Source: Pseudeuparius sepicola (lineage: Eukaryota > Arthropoda > Insecta > Coleoptera > Anthribidae). Taken from it: 64,000 nucleotides of DNA. The translations under genes and the position numbers were made by a program. The DNA lies in assembly GCA_963920635.1 (NCBI GenBank), contig OY987301.1, forward strand, positions 16,968,501 through 17,032,500, written 5' to 3'. Positions 11,694 to 64,000 of this stretch are shown piece by piece. The notes below the pieces were generated by a model. The model saw only the letters and a program-made list of their open reading frames with translations, was not told the DNA's origin and did not search any database. Position 1 is the stretch's first letter, and each line of letters starts with the position of its first letter.

Positions 11694-14600
11694 TTCAATT
11701 AAATAATGTTTTTAACAAAAAGAAACTCCCATATTTTTACCTTCCCAATTCTGGCCTAAAAGTCCTTATAGACTCAGGTGGTTCAGATTCCCTTATCACT
11801 CCCCAAGCTGCAGAACTGATAGACCAATATCAACGTTATGAATATATAGAACCTTTCACTTTAATATCTATGAAAACCCCTACTAATTATAATAGAAATT
11901 TATTTTACCCCCTATTTTCCGAAATCGGAATAATGCAACCACTTATAGTTCGCATTGCCGATTGGCATTCCGATTTTGACATTCTTTTCGGCACAAGTGA
12001 ATTAGATTCACTTGGAGCAATTATAGACTATGAAACCCACCTTTTTAAAATAAGAAAATTAAATATAAGTATTCCTTTCGAAGTCATGTACCAAGCCAAT
12101 AATCGTTTACAAATTCCTGTAAACATTAATTACGGTGACGTAATACTTCCCGCTATCATACACAATAACGAAATTATTATACCGGAATCTCTGCACAAGT
12201 CGCGAAATGGCTTCGTGGAAGTCCCCGGTATCGAAATAAATAATTTTTCTTTTGATAACCCAGTCGAAGTAGAAGCCTTTACCCATTATGAAGAATCACG
12301 ACCCCCCATGTCTTCTTCTGATTTTAATGAAAACCTAATCCGTACACAACACCTTAACCTAGAAGAACGTTCGAAAATAATTTCTCTCTGTCATAAATTT
12401 AAAGATATTTTTTATTACGAAGATTCTGATCTAACTTTCACTAGTTCCGTAAAACACCACATTCGCACAAAAGATGAAAACCCTATATATACTCGTTCAT
12501 ATAGACATCCTAGAAATATGCAAATCGAAATAAATAACCAAATTGATAAACTTCTCCAAAACAAAATTATCCGCCCGTCTATTTCTCCCTATTCTTCACC
12601 TGTATGGATAGTACCAAAAAAGGCAGATGCCTCCGGCAAGAAAAAATTTCGTATGGTAATTGACTATCGAAAACTTAACGAAAACACAATAGAAGATAAA
12701 TACCCCCTCCCAAGGATCGACGAAATTTTAGAAAATTTAGGAAAAAGCATTTATTTTACGACACTTGACCTCGCTCAAGGCTTTCACCAGATAGAAATCC
12801 ATCCAGATTCTCTCGAAAAAACAGCTTTTACCGTCCCAAATGGCCATTACGAGTACCTACGAATGCCCTTTGGTCTCAAAAACGCTCCAGCATCATTCCA
12901 GAGAATGATGGACGAAGTACTCCGGGAGTTTATTCATAAATTTTGTTTTGTTTACATGGACGATGTAATAATTTTTTCAAAATCCCTACAAGACCATTTA
13001 ATTCATATCAAACAAATTTTCACAAGACTTAGAGAGGTAAATTTAAAGGTACAATTAGATAAGTCCGAGTTTTTAAATAAAGAAGTTGCCTTCTTAGGAC
13101 ATTTAATTACCCCCGATGGCATAAAACCCAATCCTATAAAAATCCAAGCGATCCAAGATTTTCCAATCCCAAAATCCACAAAAGAAATCAAAAGTTTTCT
13201 CGGCCTTTTAGGATATTACCGCCGTTTTATTCCGGATTTTGCTAAACTAACTGTCCCATTCACTAGATGCTTAAAAAAGGGAACAAAAATAGATACCAAT
13301 CATCCACAATACATTGAGTGTTTTCAAACGTGTAAAACTCTTTTAACTAATAGTCCTATCCTACAATATCCTGATTTTTCCGAACAATTTACTCTCACAA
13401 CAGATGCGTCAAATGTAGCATTAGGATCAGTACTATCACAAAAAGCAAAACCTATCGCTTATTATTCTCGTACACTAAATGCCGCAGAAAGAAATTATTC
13501 TACTATAGAAAAAGAGTTGTTATCTATAATTGAATCTTGTAAGCACTTTCGCCCATATCTCTATGGAACAAAATTTCAAATCGAAACTGATCATAACCCT
13601 CTCGTTTGGCTTTATAAAATAAAAGAACCTCATTCGCGCTTAGCCAGATGGAAAATAAAATTAGAAGAATTCAATTTCGACATTAAATACAAGAAAGGAA
13701 AAGAAAATGTAGTTGCCGATGCTCTATCTCGTATTGAAATTAATGCCCTAGAAACGGAATCCCAAATTGCAGAACCCCCTTCCGCTAATGATGACTTCGA
13801 CATTGACGCTTTTGTTAACGAAGTAGCTGAAAGAGAAACCGGAAATTCTACACAACACACCTCTATAGAAAATCCTATTGCCGAAATCCCATTTTCAGAC
13901 GATCCTATTAACCTTTTCTCCAATCAAATAATTTTCGAAATTTCCGATAAACCCGAAACAATTTACAAACTAAAGTTTAAAAACAAACATCGCTTCACTG
14001 CCAAAATTACTGACGAAAATTGGAAAAACGAAATCACACGTCTACTTACTGAAATAATTAGACCAAACCAACGCTATTATATGTTATTAAAAGACCCCCG
14101 TATGCAAAAATATCTCTCTAATTATGTTCGCTCAAAATATGATAATACCGTTCAATTATTTTTCTGTTCAAAATTCCTTCAAGATTTAGAACGACCTGAA
14201 AATCAACTCACTTGTATATCTAACTATCACAAAGAAAACCATAATGGAATCTTAGAAACGTACCAACACTTAAAACAAAAATTTTATTGGCCTAACATGA
14301 AGCAAGATATTATTAATTTCATAAATAAATGCGATATCTGCCTCAAAAATAAATACGAACGACATCCCTATAAGCTCCCTTTTAAAGGACCTCTCCGTGG
14401 ACAAAAACCCTTCGATATATTACACATTGACCTCTTTGCTTGCAACAAAACTCCTCACTTAACCGTTATCGACTCATTTTCCAAGTATGCTCAAGTATAT
14501 AAACTTTCCGACAAAACTCACACTACTGTACTTAGTAAACTCCGACACTACTTTTCCCATCATAATTACCCTCGAAAAATAGTATGCGACGAAGGAGTAG

Positions 14601-15259
14601 AATTTGCCAACTCCCTCTTTCGAGAATTCTGTAAACTTCACTCTATTGAACTCCATTTCACCACTATAAATAACCCAAACTCTAACAGCCCCATAGAAAG
14701 GTTCCACTCTACATTCATAGAAAAATTACGTGTTATGCAAGAACAAAATCCCAACGAATATTTCGACGATACCGTAACCCATTGTGTCCTAATTTATAAT
14801 CAATCCATTCACTCCGCCACTGGCTATTCCCCTTTTTCAATACTTTATGGACCATATGCTGAAGAAATAAATTTTGACTTCGACACACCAGTCTACGAAC
14901 TTTACAACCAAAAACACAAAAACGAACTTCAACCCTTTTTACAAAACTTATACCAAAAACAATTAAATAAACAAACAAACATTCTTAACAAAAGAAATGA
15001 ACAACTGACACAAGACACCCCGCAACCACATGTAGGCGAAACTGTATATATATCCAAAGATAACCGCAACAAATTAACCGCTCCTTTTGTCCCTATAAAA
15101 GTCACAAAAACCAACCCCACTAAAATTCAAGGCTTAACACGGAACTCCCGAGAAACCAACACACACCCTCGAAAAATTAAAAGACTAAGAAAAACCTCTC
15201 GTTTACAGGTCCTTCCTCGCTCGAATCCCGTCCTTCGAGATCCATCCCTTAGTGACTAA
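11645..15259 (+). CDS. pol: Pol polyprotein: protease, reverse transcriptase, RNase H, integrase
   Basis: Open in the -1 frame relative to gag for 1204 codons. The first in-frame ATG (11870) falls after the protease active site, so translation most likely enters by frameshift. Protease: I-D-S-G-G with the catalytic Asp at 11771-11773. Reverse transcriptase: VIDYRKLN, then the catalytic YMDD at 12953-12964. RNase H: TDAS and TDHNPL blocks near 13400-13600. Integrase: HHCC zinc module with His at 14228 and 14240 and Cys at 14330 and 14339, then a D,D-35-E triad at 14429, 14588 and 14696. All catalytic residues are present and no break is seen. The end overlaps the env frame by several bases. 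Confidence 0.96.
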   Translation, partial: GKFSNTSLGTLYQPTIIQLNNVFNKKKLPYFYLPNSGLKVLIDSGGSDSLITPQAAELIDQYQRYEYIEPFTLISMKTPTNYNRNLFYPLFSEIGIMQPLIVRIADWHSDFDILFGTSELDSLGAIIDYETHLFKIRKLNISIPFEVMYQANNRLQIPVNINYGDVILPAIIHNNEIIIPESLHKSRNGFVEVPGIEINNFSFDNPVEVEAFTHYEESRPPMSSSDFNENLIRTQHLNLEERSKIISLCHKFKDIFYYEDSDLTFTSSVKHHIRTKDENPIYTRSYRHPRNMQIEINNQIDKLLQNKIIRPSISPYSSPVWIVPKKADASGKKKFRMVIDYRKLNENTIEDKYPLPRIDEILENLGKSIYFTTLDLAQGFHQIEIHPDSLEKTAFTVPNGHYEYLRMPFGLKNAPASFQRMMDEVLREFIHKFCFVYMDDVIIFSKSLQDHLIHIKQIFTRLREVNLKVQLDKSEFLNKEVAFLGHLITPDGIKPNPIKIQAIQDFPIPKSTKEIKSFLGLLGYYRRFIPDFAKLTVPFTRCLKKGTKIDTNHPQYIECFQTCKTLLTNSPILQYPDFSEQFTLTTDASNVALGSVLSQKAKPIAYYSRTLNAAERNYSTIEKELLSIIESCKHFRPYLYGTKFQIETDHNPLVWLYKIKEPHSRLARWKIKLEEFNFDIKYKKGKENVVADALSRIEINALETESQIAEPPSANDDFDIDAFVNEVAERETGNSTQHTSIENPIAEIPFSDDPINLFSNQIIFEISDKPETIYKLKFKNKHRFTAKITDENWKNEITRLLTEIIRPNQRYYMLLKDPRMQKYLSNYVRSKYDNTVQLFFCSKFLQDLERPENQLTCISNYHKENHNGILETYQHLKQKFYWPNMKQDIINFINKCDICLKNKYERHPYKLPFKGPLRGQKPFDILHIDLFACNKTPHLTVIDSFSKYAQVYKLSDKTHTTVLSKLRHYFSHHNYPRKIVCDEGVEFANSLFREFCKLHSIELHFTTINNPNSNSPIERFHSTFIEKLRVMQEQNPNEYFDDTVTHCVLIYNQSIHSATGYSPFSILYGPYAEEINFDFDTPVYELYNQKHKNELQPFLQNLYQKQLNKQTNILNKRNEQLTQDTPQPHVGETVYISKDNRNKLTAPFVPIKVTKTNPTKIQGLTRNSRETNTHPRKIKRLRKTSRLQVLPRSNPVLRDPSLSD
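11648..11654 (+). promoter_or_regulatory. Predicted -1 ribosomal frameshift site (A AAT TTT)
   Basis: In the gag frame the heptamer reads A AAT TTT, an X XXY YYZ slippery sequence. The -1 frame has a TGA at 11642-11644 and is open from 11645 through the end of pol. The heptamer therefore sits just inside the 49-nt overlap with the end of gag (stop at 11691-11693). A slip here would fuse Gag to Pro-Pol. No stimulatory stem was verified. Confidence 0.7.
15207..15208 (+). other. Predicted splice acceptor for env mRNA
   Basis: CCTCTCGTTTACAG (15195-15208) is a pyrimidine-rich acceptor inside the end of pol. The env frame is open from here on. The acceptor needs two bases from the upstream exon, exactly what the donor at 10408/10409 provides. 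Other AGs near the env start (15251-15252, 15281-15282) need one base and are out of phase with that donor. Confidence 0.6.
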
Positions 15260-16706
15260 TGGATATTTTCCCGAACCCCTAGGGAATGCTCAATTATTCG
15301 ACCATTTCCATAGACACATAATAACAATAAACTTAACCCAAATCCAATCTACTTTGCAACAAGTATATTTAAATTTTGGCTTAATTAACAAAACAAATTC
15401 CACTCATACACAATCCTTACTAGCACAATATAATCATTTTTATACTGAAACTTCAGACAACTTCCACAAAATTTATAGACCACGGAACAAACGAGGACTA
15501 TTGAACTTTTTAGGCAACGCAATAAAATACGTTACAGGTAATCCAGACAATGACGATCTTGTTCTTTTGTCAAACCATATTAATGCTTTAGAAATAAAAC
15601 AATCAGAAATTATTCAAAATCAAAATAAGATTATATCCTATGCTTCTTCTACCAATTTTAGATATAACAAATTCATAAAAGAAATATATTCAAATACTCA
15701 AATATCCGCGACAAAAATAAACGATTTATCTGACACATTAGATAAGTATATGTCCATACATAATGAAATTTTAAATATTCAAAGATTAAATAACTTCCTT
15801 CAAAAAATACTTCGTACCCTTAGCCTTGCAACCCTCTCTCTTTCCAACATAGAACTTCTTACACTCTCCGAAATCACTTCCTTAGATAATCAACTTCGAA
15901 ATCAATATTCAAAAACATCTCTTATTTCAAATGAATTGCACCCATACGAATTAATAGAAAACTCAAAAAGCACAATTTTTACTTTAGAATCTCAGATGCT
16001 TATAATCCTTAAGATACCCATCCTTGATTCCCATATTTTTGAATTATCCCATATTTACCCTATCCATAACCCCTATGGAGATATTCTCGTCGCACCTGCA
16101 CCGTACTATGGAAATTACCACTGGTATACCGACTGCACTCCTCACGACAAGAAGCACATCTGTCAACCTACTACAACAACAATCTGCCAACCACCGAATT
16201 TACAACATTGCACCATGGCTCATCTTAACCAGCCCATTATTCAACAAACTGAAAACCACCTCGTAATCAGCACCTTCACCCCCATCGAGATCGAAGAAAA
16301 TCGCAAGAAACACACAATTAATAAACCTTCTTATATAAAAACTAATCAGACAATATTAATTCAAGGGAAACGCTACACTGTACCAACAACTTCAAACCAG
16401 CAAATACCAGATGTCATCCCCATCCGATGGAAACCCACACATCATCTTCAGTTGCCACCGCTTAGCAGTCTACCAGAGGAGACTTTGCAACTTACGCCGT
16501 TACAACCCCTACATCTCGCACCTATCACTACAGCCACCATTTCATGGACCACAGCTATAATCCTGCTAATTTCGCTTGGACTCATCACGTATATCATTGC
16601 CAGGAAAAAGAAGAGGATACACACTTTACTGTTCAAACCCAAGATACCCCTAGAGAAGCTACTTCAACCCTTAGAGCCAAAGATCGAGGACGATCTTCCA
16701 ACTTAA
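15209..16706 (+). CDS. env: Envelope glycoprotein (env), class I-like fusion protein
   Basis: The frame has no ATG near its start. It begins with a GTG at 15252 within pol's last codons and is open upstream to at least the acceptor at 15208, so a spliced mRNA is expected. From 15252 the frame is 484 codons. An R-N-K-R furin-type site lies at about residue 81, followed at once by a hydrophobic glycine-rich segment, the position of the fusion peptide in errantivirus Env and baculovirus F-type proteins. A membrane anchor of about 17 hydrophobic residues near positions 433-449 is followed by a basic cytoplasmic tail of about 35 residues. Several Cys lie at about residues 295-320. No stop or frameshift is visible. 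The stop codon overlaps the polypurine tract. Infectivity cannot be judged from sequence. Confidence 0.9.
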
Positions 16707-16715
16707 GGGGGGAAG
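16705..16715 (+). promoter_or_regulatory. Polypurine tract (PPT)
   Basis: AAGGGGGGAAG lies directly against the 3' LTR and overlaps the last two bases of the env stop codon. It is the usual primer for plus-strand DNA synthesis. Confidence 0.9.
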
Positions 16716-16942
16716 AGTTATGGACATCAAAATTGCCGACTTTACTACAAAAATCGCCCGATTCGCAAACGCTGCAAATCGAAATATATCATATTCATAT
16801 TATATAAATATCGCGGTGAAAGAACCCAAGTTAGTCATAATTGTAATAAAATACAGAACGTTACTCTGCCCATTGTCTGTACGAATTTCTACAAATAAAA
16901 GTCGTTTTTAAAAATCGTGTTTCCGAACCCGCGATTATAATT
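16716..16942 (+). repeat. 3' LTR of errantivirus
   Basis: 227 bp, identical base for base to the 5' LTR. AATAAA at 16894-16899. Followed by the right target duplication TGCG (16943-16946). Confidence 0.95.
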
Positions 16943-17640
16943 TGCGCGCGGTTGCTGCGTAGCATCCCCGCTTCTTGAACTTTCCGCGATTAGAATTGCG
17001 CCATACTATTATCGGAGCGGGTCTGTACCCGGCCTCCCCATCGAAATCACCCGCTCTTCGCCGTCAACATTCCGCGCCGCGCGCGCTACCATTGTCTTCA
17101 GGCACACACGTGCGCTGTCATTTACCGCGCGCGGTACGGAAAAAAAAAACAACAAACCGCCGTCCTTGACTTACCATCGGAAATCTCGCCCAAAGAAATC
17201 CGAAAATGCGCCCGCAGCTCACGCGACCGCGGCCGTCTATTTATAGCGTCGAAAAAACACCGAACAATGCGCGCACTTGGTGGGTGGGTGGCGGTCGTAC
17301 CCCGGAGGTCATCCCACTTGGGGGGGCGTCGCGACGCGGCTGTGGTTTGTTATCTTTCGAGAGGCGGCGCGCGCGTCCGCGTATGGCAGACTGGCTGGCT
17401 GGCTGGCCCTGTCGGCCGTGTCCGCCGCTCGCCTGTTGAATGCGTTTTTCTTGTCGGGCGCCCGTGGACGAGCCGAGCGGGGTTCGCGCTCCGAACTGGG
17501 AAATGGGACGTGGGGCGCCCTCTGGCGGACGGTAGACGAGGTGGGACGGCGCGGGGGTGGCGCGCTGCTCGAAGCGAGGCGGCGGGCGGCCGTTTGATGG
17601 GCGCGCGGTTCGGCCGCCGGCCGCTGTGTGCCCCTCTAGT
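16943..17640. promoter_or_regulatory. CpG-rich island, possible promoter or 5' region
   Basis: About 700 bp that is strikingly GC- and CpG-rich (GCGCGCG, CGGCCG, GGCGGGCGGCC runs) inside otherwise AT-rich DNA. A TATTTATAG motif near 17236 could be a TATA box on the plus strand. Overlapping open frames exist on both strands simply because stop codons are rare in GC-rich sequence; none shows a domain. The island probably began at about 9930 before the errantivirus split it. A promoter or CpG-rich regulatory region is the best guess. No gene is attached to it in the window. Confidence 0.4.
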
Positions 17641-17692
17641 AGAAACCAAGGCACAGAAAAACATTATGTGCCCCAAAGTTAGTTGTTCCTAT

Positions 17693-17716
17693 CAGTGACT
17701 ATTTCTATAGTCACTG
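17693..17716. repeat. 24-bp palindrome with 7-bp target duplication TTCCTAT
   Basis: CAGTGACTA and TAGTCACTG arms around a short loop, flanked by TTCCTAT at 17686-17692 and 17717-17723. The CAGTG end fits the hAT terminal consensus. Confidence 0.75.
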
Positions 17717-17855
17717 TTCCTATCCTATAAACTAACCTTGGCAGAAACCACCTTAACTAATTTATAGTCTATGGTGAAAACCGGGAACCAATTATATAGT
17801 GTTTCTCCTATAGTAATTTTGGTTTTGGTGCCCATATTTATCACCACGTCTTCTG

Positions 17856-18809
17856 TACAGGGTGTCCCATTTTGGGTGTTTTTCTCAAAAATCTCGGTTA
17901 TTATTAAAGCTAGAGGGTTGCGGTTTTCACGTCACTGTACTACTTTTTTGAGAGGAATTTGGTGGACCAATCAGATTTTAGATAAGTTTTATAGTTTCCG
18001 TGCATTAGCGAAGGACTGAAATTTTCGATTTTTTGGAAACCTCTCTCCTGGCTACAACTTATATACAGGATGTCCAACTTTAAAACTGCACAAATCCGTA
18101 AAATGTTCATTTTTGGAGATAATCGCCTAAACTTTTTTTTGTTTGAAAGACCTTCAAAAACCGCTTCTGCTGACCTTACTGTCATTTTCAAAATGCAAAT
18201 CCAGGGCCGGCTGCGATTTTTTTATACCCCCGATTTTCAAGAAAACCATTTAGCGATTTTTTTATTTAAAATCTGACCCAACAGCGTTAATCAGAACACC
18301 CAAAAACCCCCATATATCAAATTGGAATAAAAAATATACAGGGAGTTCTATTCTGCAGGGGTGTCAAATTTGAGCAAAATAGGAATTTTAAAGGCATCTG
18401 CCAAGTCAAGTGTGCCATGGAATCCCCTCAAAACAGTTGAATGGTCAATATATATAACCACTTATGGTGTTGTTGTGCACAGGTCCAATACAAAATATAC
18501 AGAGTGTTCTTAACTGTGCCAACTGTGCCATTCGATTCTACGCCAAAAAATCTATAAAAATAGTTGATTAAATTTGTCGATATAATATAAGTTGTAGCCC
18601 AGGAGAGAGGTTTCCAAAAAAATCGAAAATTTCAGTCCTGCGCCAATGCGCGGAAACTATAAAACTTATCTAAAATCTGATTGGTCCACCAAATTCCTCT
18701 CAAAAAAGTAGTACAGTGACGTGAAAACCGCAACCCTCTAGCTAGCTTTAATAATAACCGAGATTTTTGAGAAAAACACCCAAAAACACCCAAAATGGGA
18801 CACCCTGTA
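17856..18809. mobile_element. 954-bp fold-back (full palindrome) element
   Basis: TACAGGGTGTCCCATTTTGG at the left is mirrored by CCAAAATGGGACACCCTGTA at the right, within a TA target. About 200 bp or more of each arm match in inverted order (the GAGAGGAATTTGGTGGACCA block at 17950 pairs with 18680-18700). The 68-codon frame at 18070-18276 lies in the centre and has no recognisable domain. Non-autonomous, probably mobilised by a Tc1/mariner-type transposase, given the TA target and the shared ends with the 40345 element. Confidence 0.85.
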
Positions 18810-20384
18810 CATACCCAAAACCAGGGCCGTAACCAGGGTTTTATTTCGGGGGGGGGGGGATATCGAATTTCGATTTACTCTTTCATCTACCTACTAATAA
18901 TGAAATAAAAAAAATACATTTGTTTAAAAAATTAACCTAAGTAGGTATGTGTAAATACTAAAATAAAAACAAACATATAATAAAAAAAAGTTGCAAAAAT
19001 TCTTGCGACACATCGGTCTTTTTAAGAGGAACTTTTTTTTGCGTAAACAGAATCATACTATACCCCCGTATAACCCAAACTTTAAAATCTTACAAATACA
19101 ATACGACTACCCTAAAATGGACAATTTACAAAAAAAAATTTTCAACTTGTAGTAGAGGAGCTCTACATTTTGACACTATCTGACGGTCTATCATAGGTGA
19201 TGTAGAAGTAGTTAGTATATAAGCGTTGGTAAACCTTCAGTCAACGATATAAGCCTTTCAAAAATGTGATACAAATTATGACGTTTGAGTGTCACTGACT
19301 GTTGCTTGAGGACAAGGCAATTAAAAAATCTTGATGTGTACATTTATTTATTCCAACGTTGATTCAATTACACAAGTACATTTTGGCAAAATCGAGACAT
19401 TCATTGAAGGAGTAAGTCCCTTCATCAGAACAGTCGGGTAATATAATGTCAAATACCTATTCCACTTTCTTGTCAGAACATGGCAACTAATAACTAATGG
19501 TATGATCCGAAATTAACCAAAGTTTATAGGTTTGGTGTACCAAAAGTAATCAAGTAGGTAGCTCCTTATTTATCCCCAAATAGTGTTTCATGCACTGGGA
19601 ACTTGAAACACTGTACCCGAACGAAGCTCAGCATTAGAGGATGTTTTCTAATTTCTCCGGCAACTCTGGTTACCAGTTGGTTAAAAATTAACAGGTTTCC
19701 TGATTTCTTCTGTCAACCAAGCCAGTAATTAACTCTGATTACCGGTTGGTTAATTTTGGATCTTACCCTAAGTATAGATAACATGAAAATGACGTATGGC
19801 ACAATGCATTTTTTAGTAATATTATCTTAGCGGGGCTTCTCCCAGTTACATAGAAAATTAAATGATAGAATGACGTCTTCTTCAGAATGCCCAAAATCGG
19901 CGAATGGCACTGTATGCTTAATTTGTATTACCCGACTTTTATACATGACAGAGACATTACAATAATTATTGAACATGTTAAAATTCCGTTCCACTCAAAA
20001 AATTTAAGTGATTTTTCAGTTTACACAACAAATTGAACAGTGTACAATTTATGACACATACGTATAGAGAGGGTATCGGTATTTTATTGTCGAAAATTCA
20101 ATAATATTTATAGATTTATAGGTGCGTTTATAATAAATAATATGACTAGATTGTTCAAATAATAGTTTTGAATTATAAAAATAATATATCCGCCATTTCC
20201 ACCACTTTGCAAATAAATTAATTTGCATAAATAATAAATAATATATAGTTGCCAGAAAAACCTTTGGTTTGCAAAAATTATCTTTGGCATAGTTGTGGAT
20301 GCTAAACACAGAACAATTAAAAATACGTTTTTTGCAAATATACCTATTTGTCTAAATACCTTGCATCTCTTTGGTTTACGTTTT
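18810..20384. other. Intergenic stretch plus 3' UTR of the cyclase gene
   Basis: From 18829, CAGGGCCGTAACCAGGG with a G run looks like one end of another transposon. The rest is AT-rich with no supported gene. The minus-strand 3' UTR should occupy the part next to 20384. Confidence 0.45.
20083..20088 (-). terminator. Candidate polyadenylation signal AATAAA
   Basis: The first clear minus-strand AATAAA found after the cyclase stop codon, about 300 nt downstream. The region is very AT-rich, so this may be chance. Confidence 0.35.
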
Positions 20385-63202
<42,818 letters not shown>

Positions 63203-63284
63203 CTGCAAAAATATTAAAACAACTTTAGATTTGGTTATTGCCGTTATTGCCAAGTTCATGAGCATGAAAGAATATTGTAACATT

Positions 63285-63982
63285 GTACAATAAGTGCGAC
63301 AAACTTTAAGGGGTGATTCTACATGAAAAAATAATGACAGTTTGCTATATAAACGTAGGTCCGCAAACGCTTCGTTTCCGATATACAGGAAGTCAAAGTA
63401 CAAAAAAAAAAGACAATGTATTTATTGCGCTGAAACGGATTAAGATATTCAAATAAAATTTGGTGGGTTTTAAGAGGACTAGAAAGCGCATTTTTTGACA
63501 CCCGATTAAAAATTTTATGTTAATCAGTGGCGTCCATAGGGGTAATGGCCTCGATATTTTTAAGAAAATAAATGATACGCCACTGAGACAATTTAAAATA
63601 AAAATTATTTTTAAAATTCTCGTTTAAGTACTGACAAAAAAGCTCTCTTACCTTTTTTCTCAGGGGCCGCCAATTTTATGCAAAAAAAATAAAACAACAT
63701 AACGCGTATTTTTAATTTCTATTACATCAAAAACCTATCCTATACAGCAACAATAAATCAAAACAACAAATGAAAATAAAAATATCTCGAATAAAACATT
63801 TTTAGTTAGGTGCGCATAGCTATAACAATAAATAAATTATCTTTTTTTTTTTTAACTTTAACTCCCTGTATATCGGAAACGAAGCATTTGCGGACCTACG
63901 TTTATATAACAAACTGTCATTATTTTTTCAAGTAGAATCAACCCTTAAAGTTTGTCGCACTTATTTACTAACACCCTGTATA
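63285..63982. mobile_element. Fold-back element near right edge
   Basis: An arm of about 100 bp (GTGCGACAAACTTTAAGG, ACGTAGGTCCGCAAACG at 63292-63390) is mirrored at 63864-63963. The right end continues to ACACCCTGTA, the terminus of the TACAGGG family; the left terminus is truncated. A 61-bp CAGTGGCGT...ACGCCACTG unit lies inside at 63525-63585 without a clear target duplication. Confidence 0.75.
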
Positions 63983-64000
63983 TCCTTTACTCAATGATTG

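Larger units (their letters stand above)
10033..16942 (+). mobile_element. Intact errantivirus (insect endogenous retrovirus)
   Basis: A 6910-bp LTR element of the gypsy-like errantivirus group (Metaviridae). The two 227-bp LTRs are identical in this sequence, start AGTTA and end ATAATT. They are bounded by a 4-bp target duplication TGCG (10029-10032 and 16943-16946). In order it contains the 5' LTR, PBS, leader with a splice donor, gag, pol in the -1 frame, env, PPT and the 3' LTR. No stop codon or frameshift damage is visible in any of the three frames. Identical LTRs imply a recent insertion; the age and polymorphism are inference. The coding strand is visibly A-rich and G-poor relative to the host exons. 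It lies about 3.4 kb beyond the 3' end of the cyclase coding sequence and does not interrupt it. Confidence 0.97.

Noticed and set aside
11870..11872. First in-frame ATG as the pol start
   Set aside because: It lies downstream of the protease Asp-Ser-Gly. The frame is open upstream into gag and a slippery site is present.
13003..14978. Minus-strand frames inside pol
   Set aside because: Antisense shadows of the pol coding sequence.
15259..15261. ATG at the pol/env junction as the env start
   Set aside because: It is out of the env frame (env codons start at 15252, 15255 and so on; this ATG is shifted by one base).
17206..17698. Several long overlapping open frames on both strands of the CpG-rich island
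   Set aside because: Stops are rare in GC-rich DNA. The frames overlap each other on both strands and show low-complexity Arg/Gly/Ala/Pro composition with no domain.
63525..63585. 61-bp CAGTGGCGT...ACGCCACTG unit as a confirmed hAT MITE
   Set aside because: The 8-bp flanks (ATGTTAAT and AGACAATT) do not match, so insertion cannot be shown; kept only as a note in the surrounding element.

Overview
The window looks like AT-rich, transposon-dense insect nuclear DNA. Three things support this: GT-AG introns of up to about 13 kb in a receptor guanylate cyclase gene, an intact errantivirus (insect Metaviridae) with an env gene, and many hAT-like and TA-inserting DNA elements. The insect order cannot be fixed from the sequence alone. 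No tRNA, rRNA, CRISPR or bacterial-type operon was seen.

Layout. Positions 1-10032 hold no gene I can support, only decayed repeats: a LINE reverse-transcriptase relic near 2.7-3.5 kb, a 173-bp hAT-type MITE at 8601-8773, hairpins and other small inverted repeats. An apparently recent errantivirus fills 10033-16942. It has identical 227-bp LTRs, a TGCG target duplication, PBS, PPT and open gag, pol and env. It sits at the edge of a CpG-rich island (about 16943-17640). A long fold-back element and featureless DNA follow.

From 20385 to beyond the right edge, the minus strand carries one host gene, a receptor-type (membrane) guanylate cyclase. I assembled 16 exons by GT-AG boundaries with matching phase (2556 nt, 851 codons plus stop). 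They encode the end of the extracellular region, a transmembrane helix, a kinase-homology domain, a coiled-coil linker, a complete cyclase domain with metal and guanine-selecting residues, and a Cys/Ser-rich tail ending in a class I PDZ-ligand-like motif. The ligand-binding ectodomain, the start codon and the promoter lie outside the window.

The introns are packed with repeats. They include 1.0-1.2 kb full-length palindromes with TACAGGG-type ends, a related Tc1/mariner-like element with a broken transposase, two copies of a 1-kb hAT-like element in opposite orientation (one carrying two nested insertions), a frameshifted THAP exon, a tandem 121-bp repeat, and two GATC-rich patches.

The most unusual signal is a set of 13 tiny (24-73 bp) near-perfect palindromes. 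Each is flanked by 7-9 bp direct repeats, and several have hAT-like CANNG termini. Two of them are the same 28-29 bp sequence at unrelated sites with different perfect 8-bp duplications, and another two are related copies 41 bp apart. They look like ultra-short transposed palindromes.
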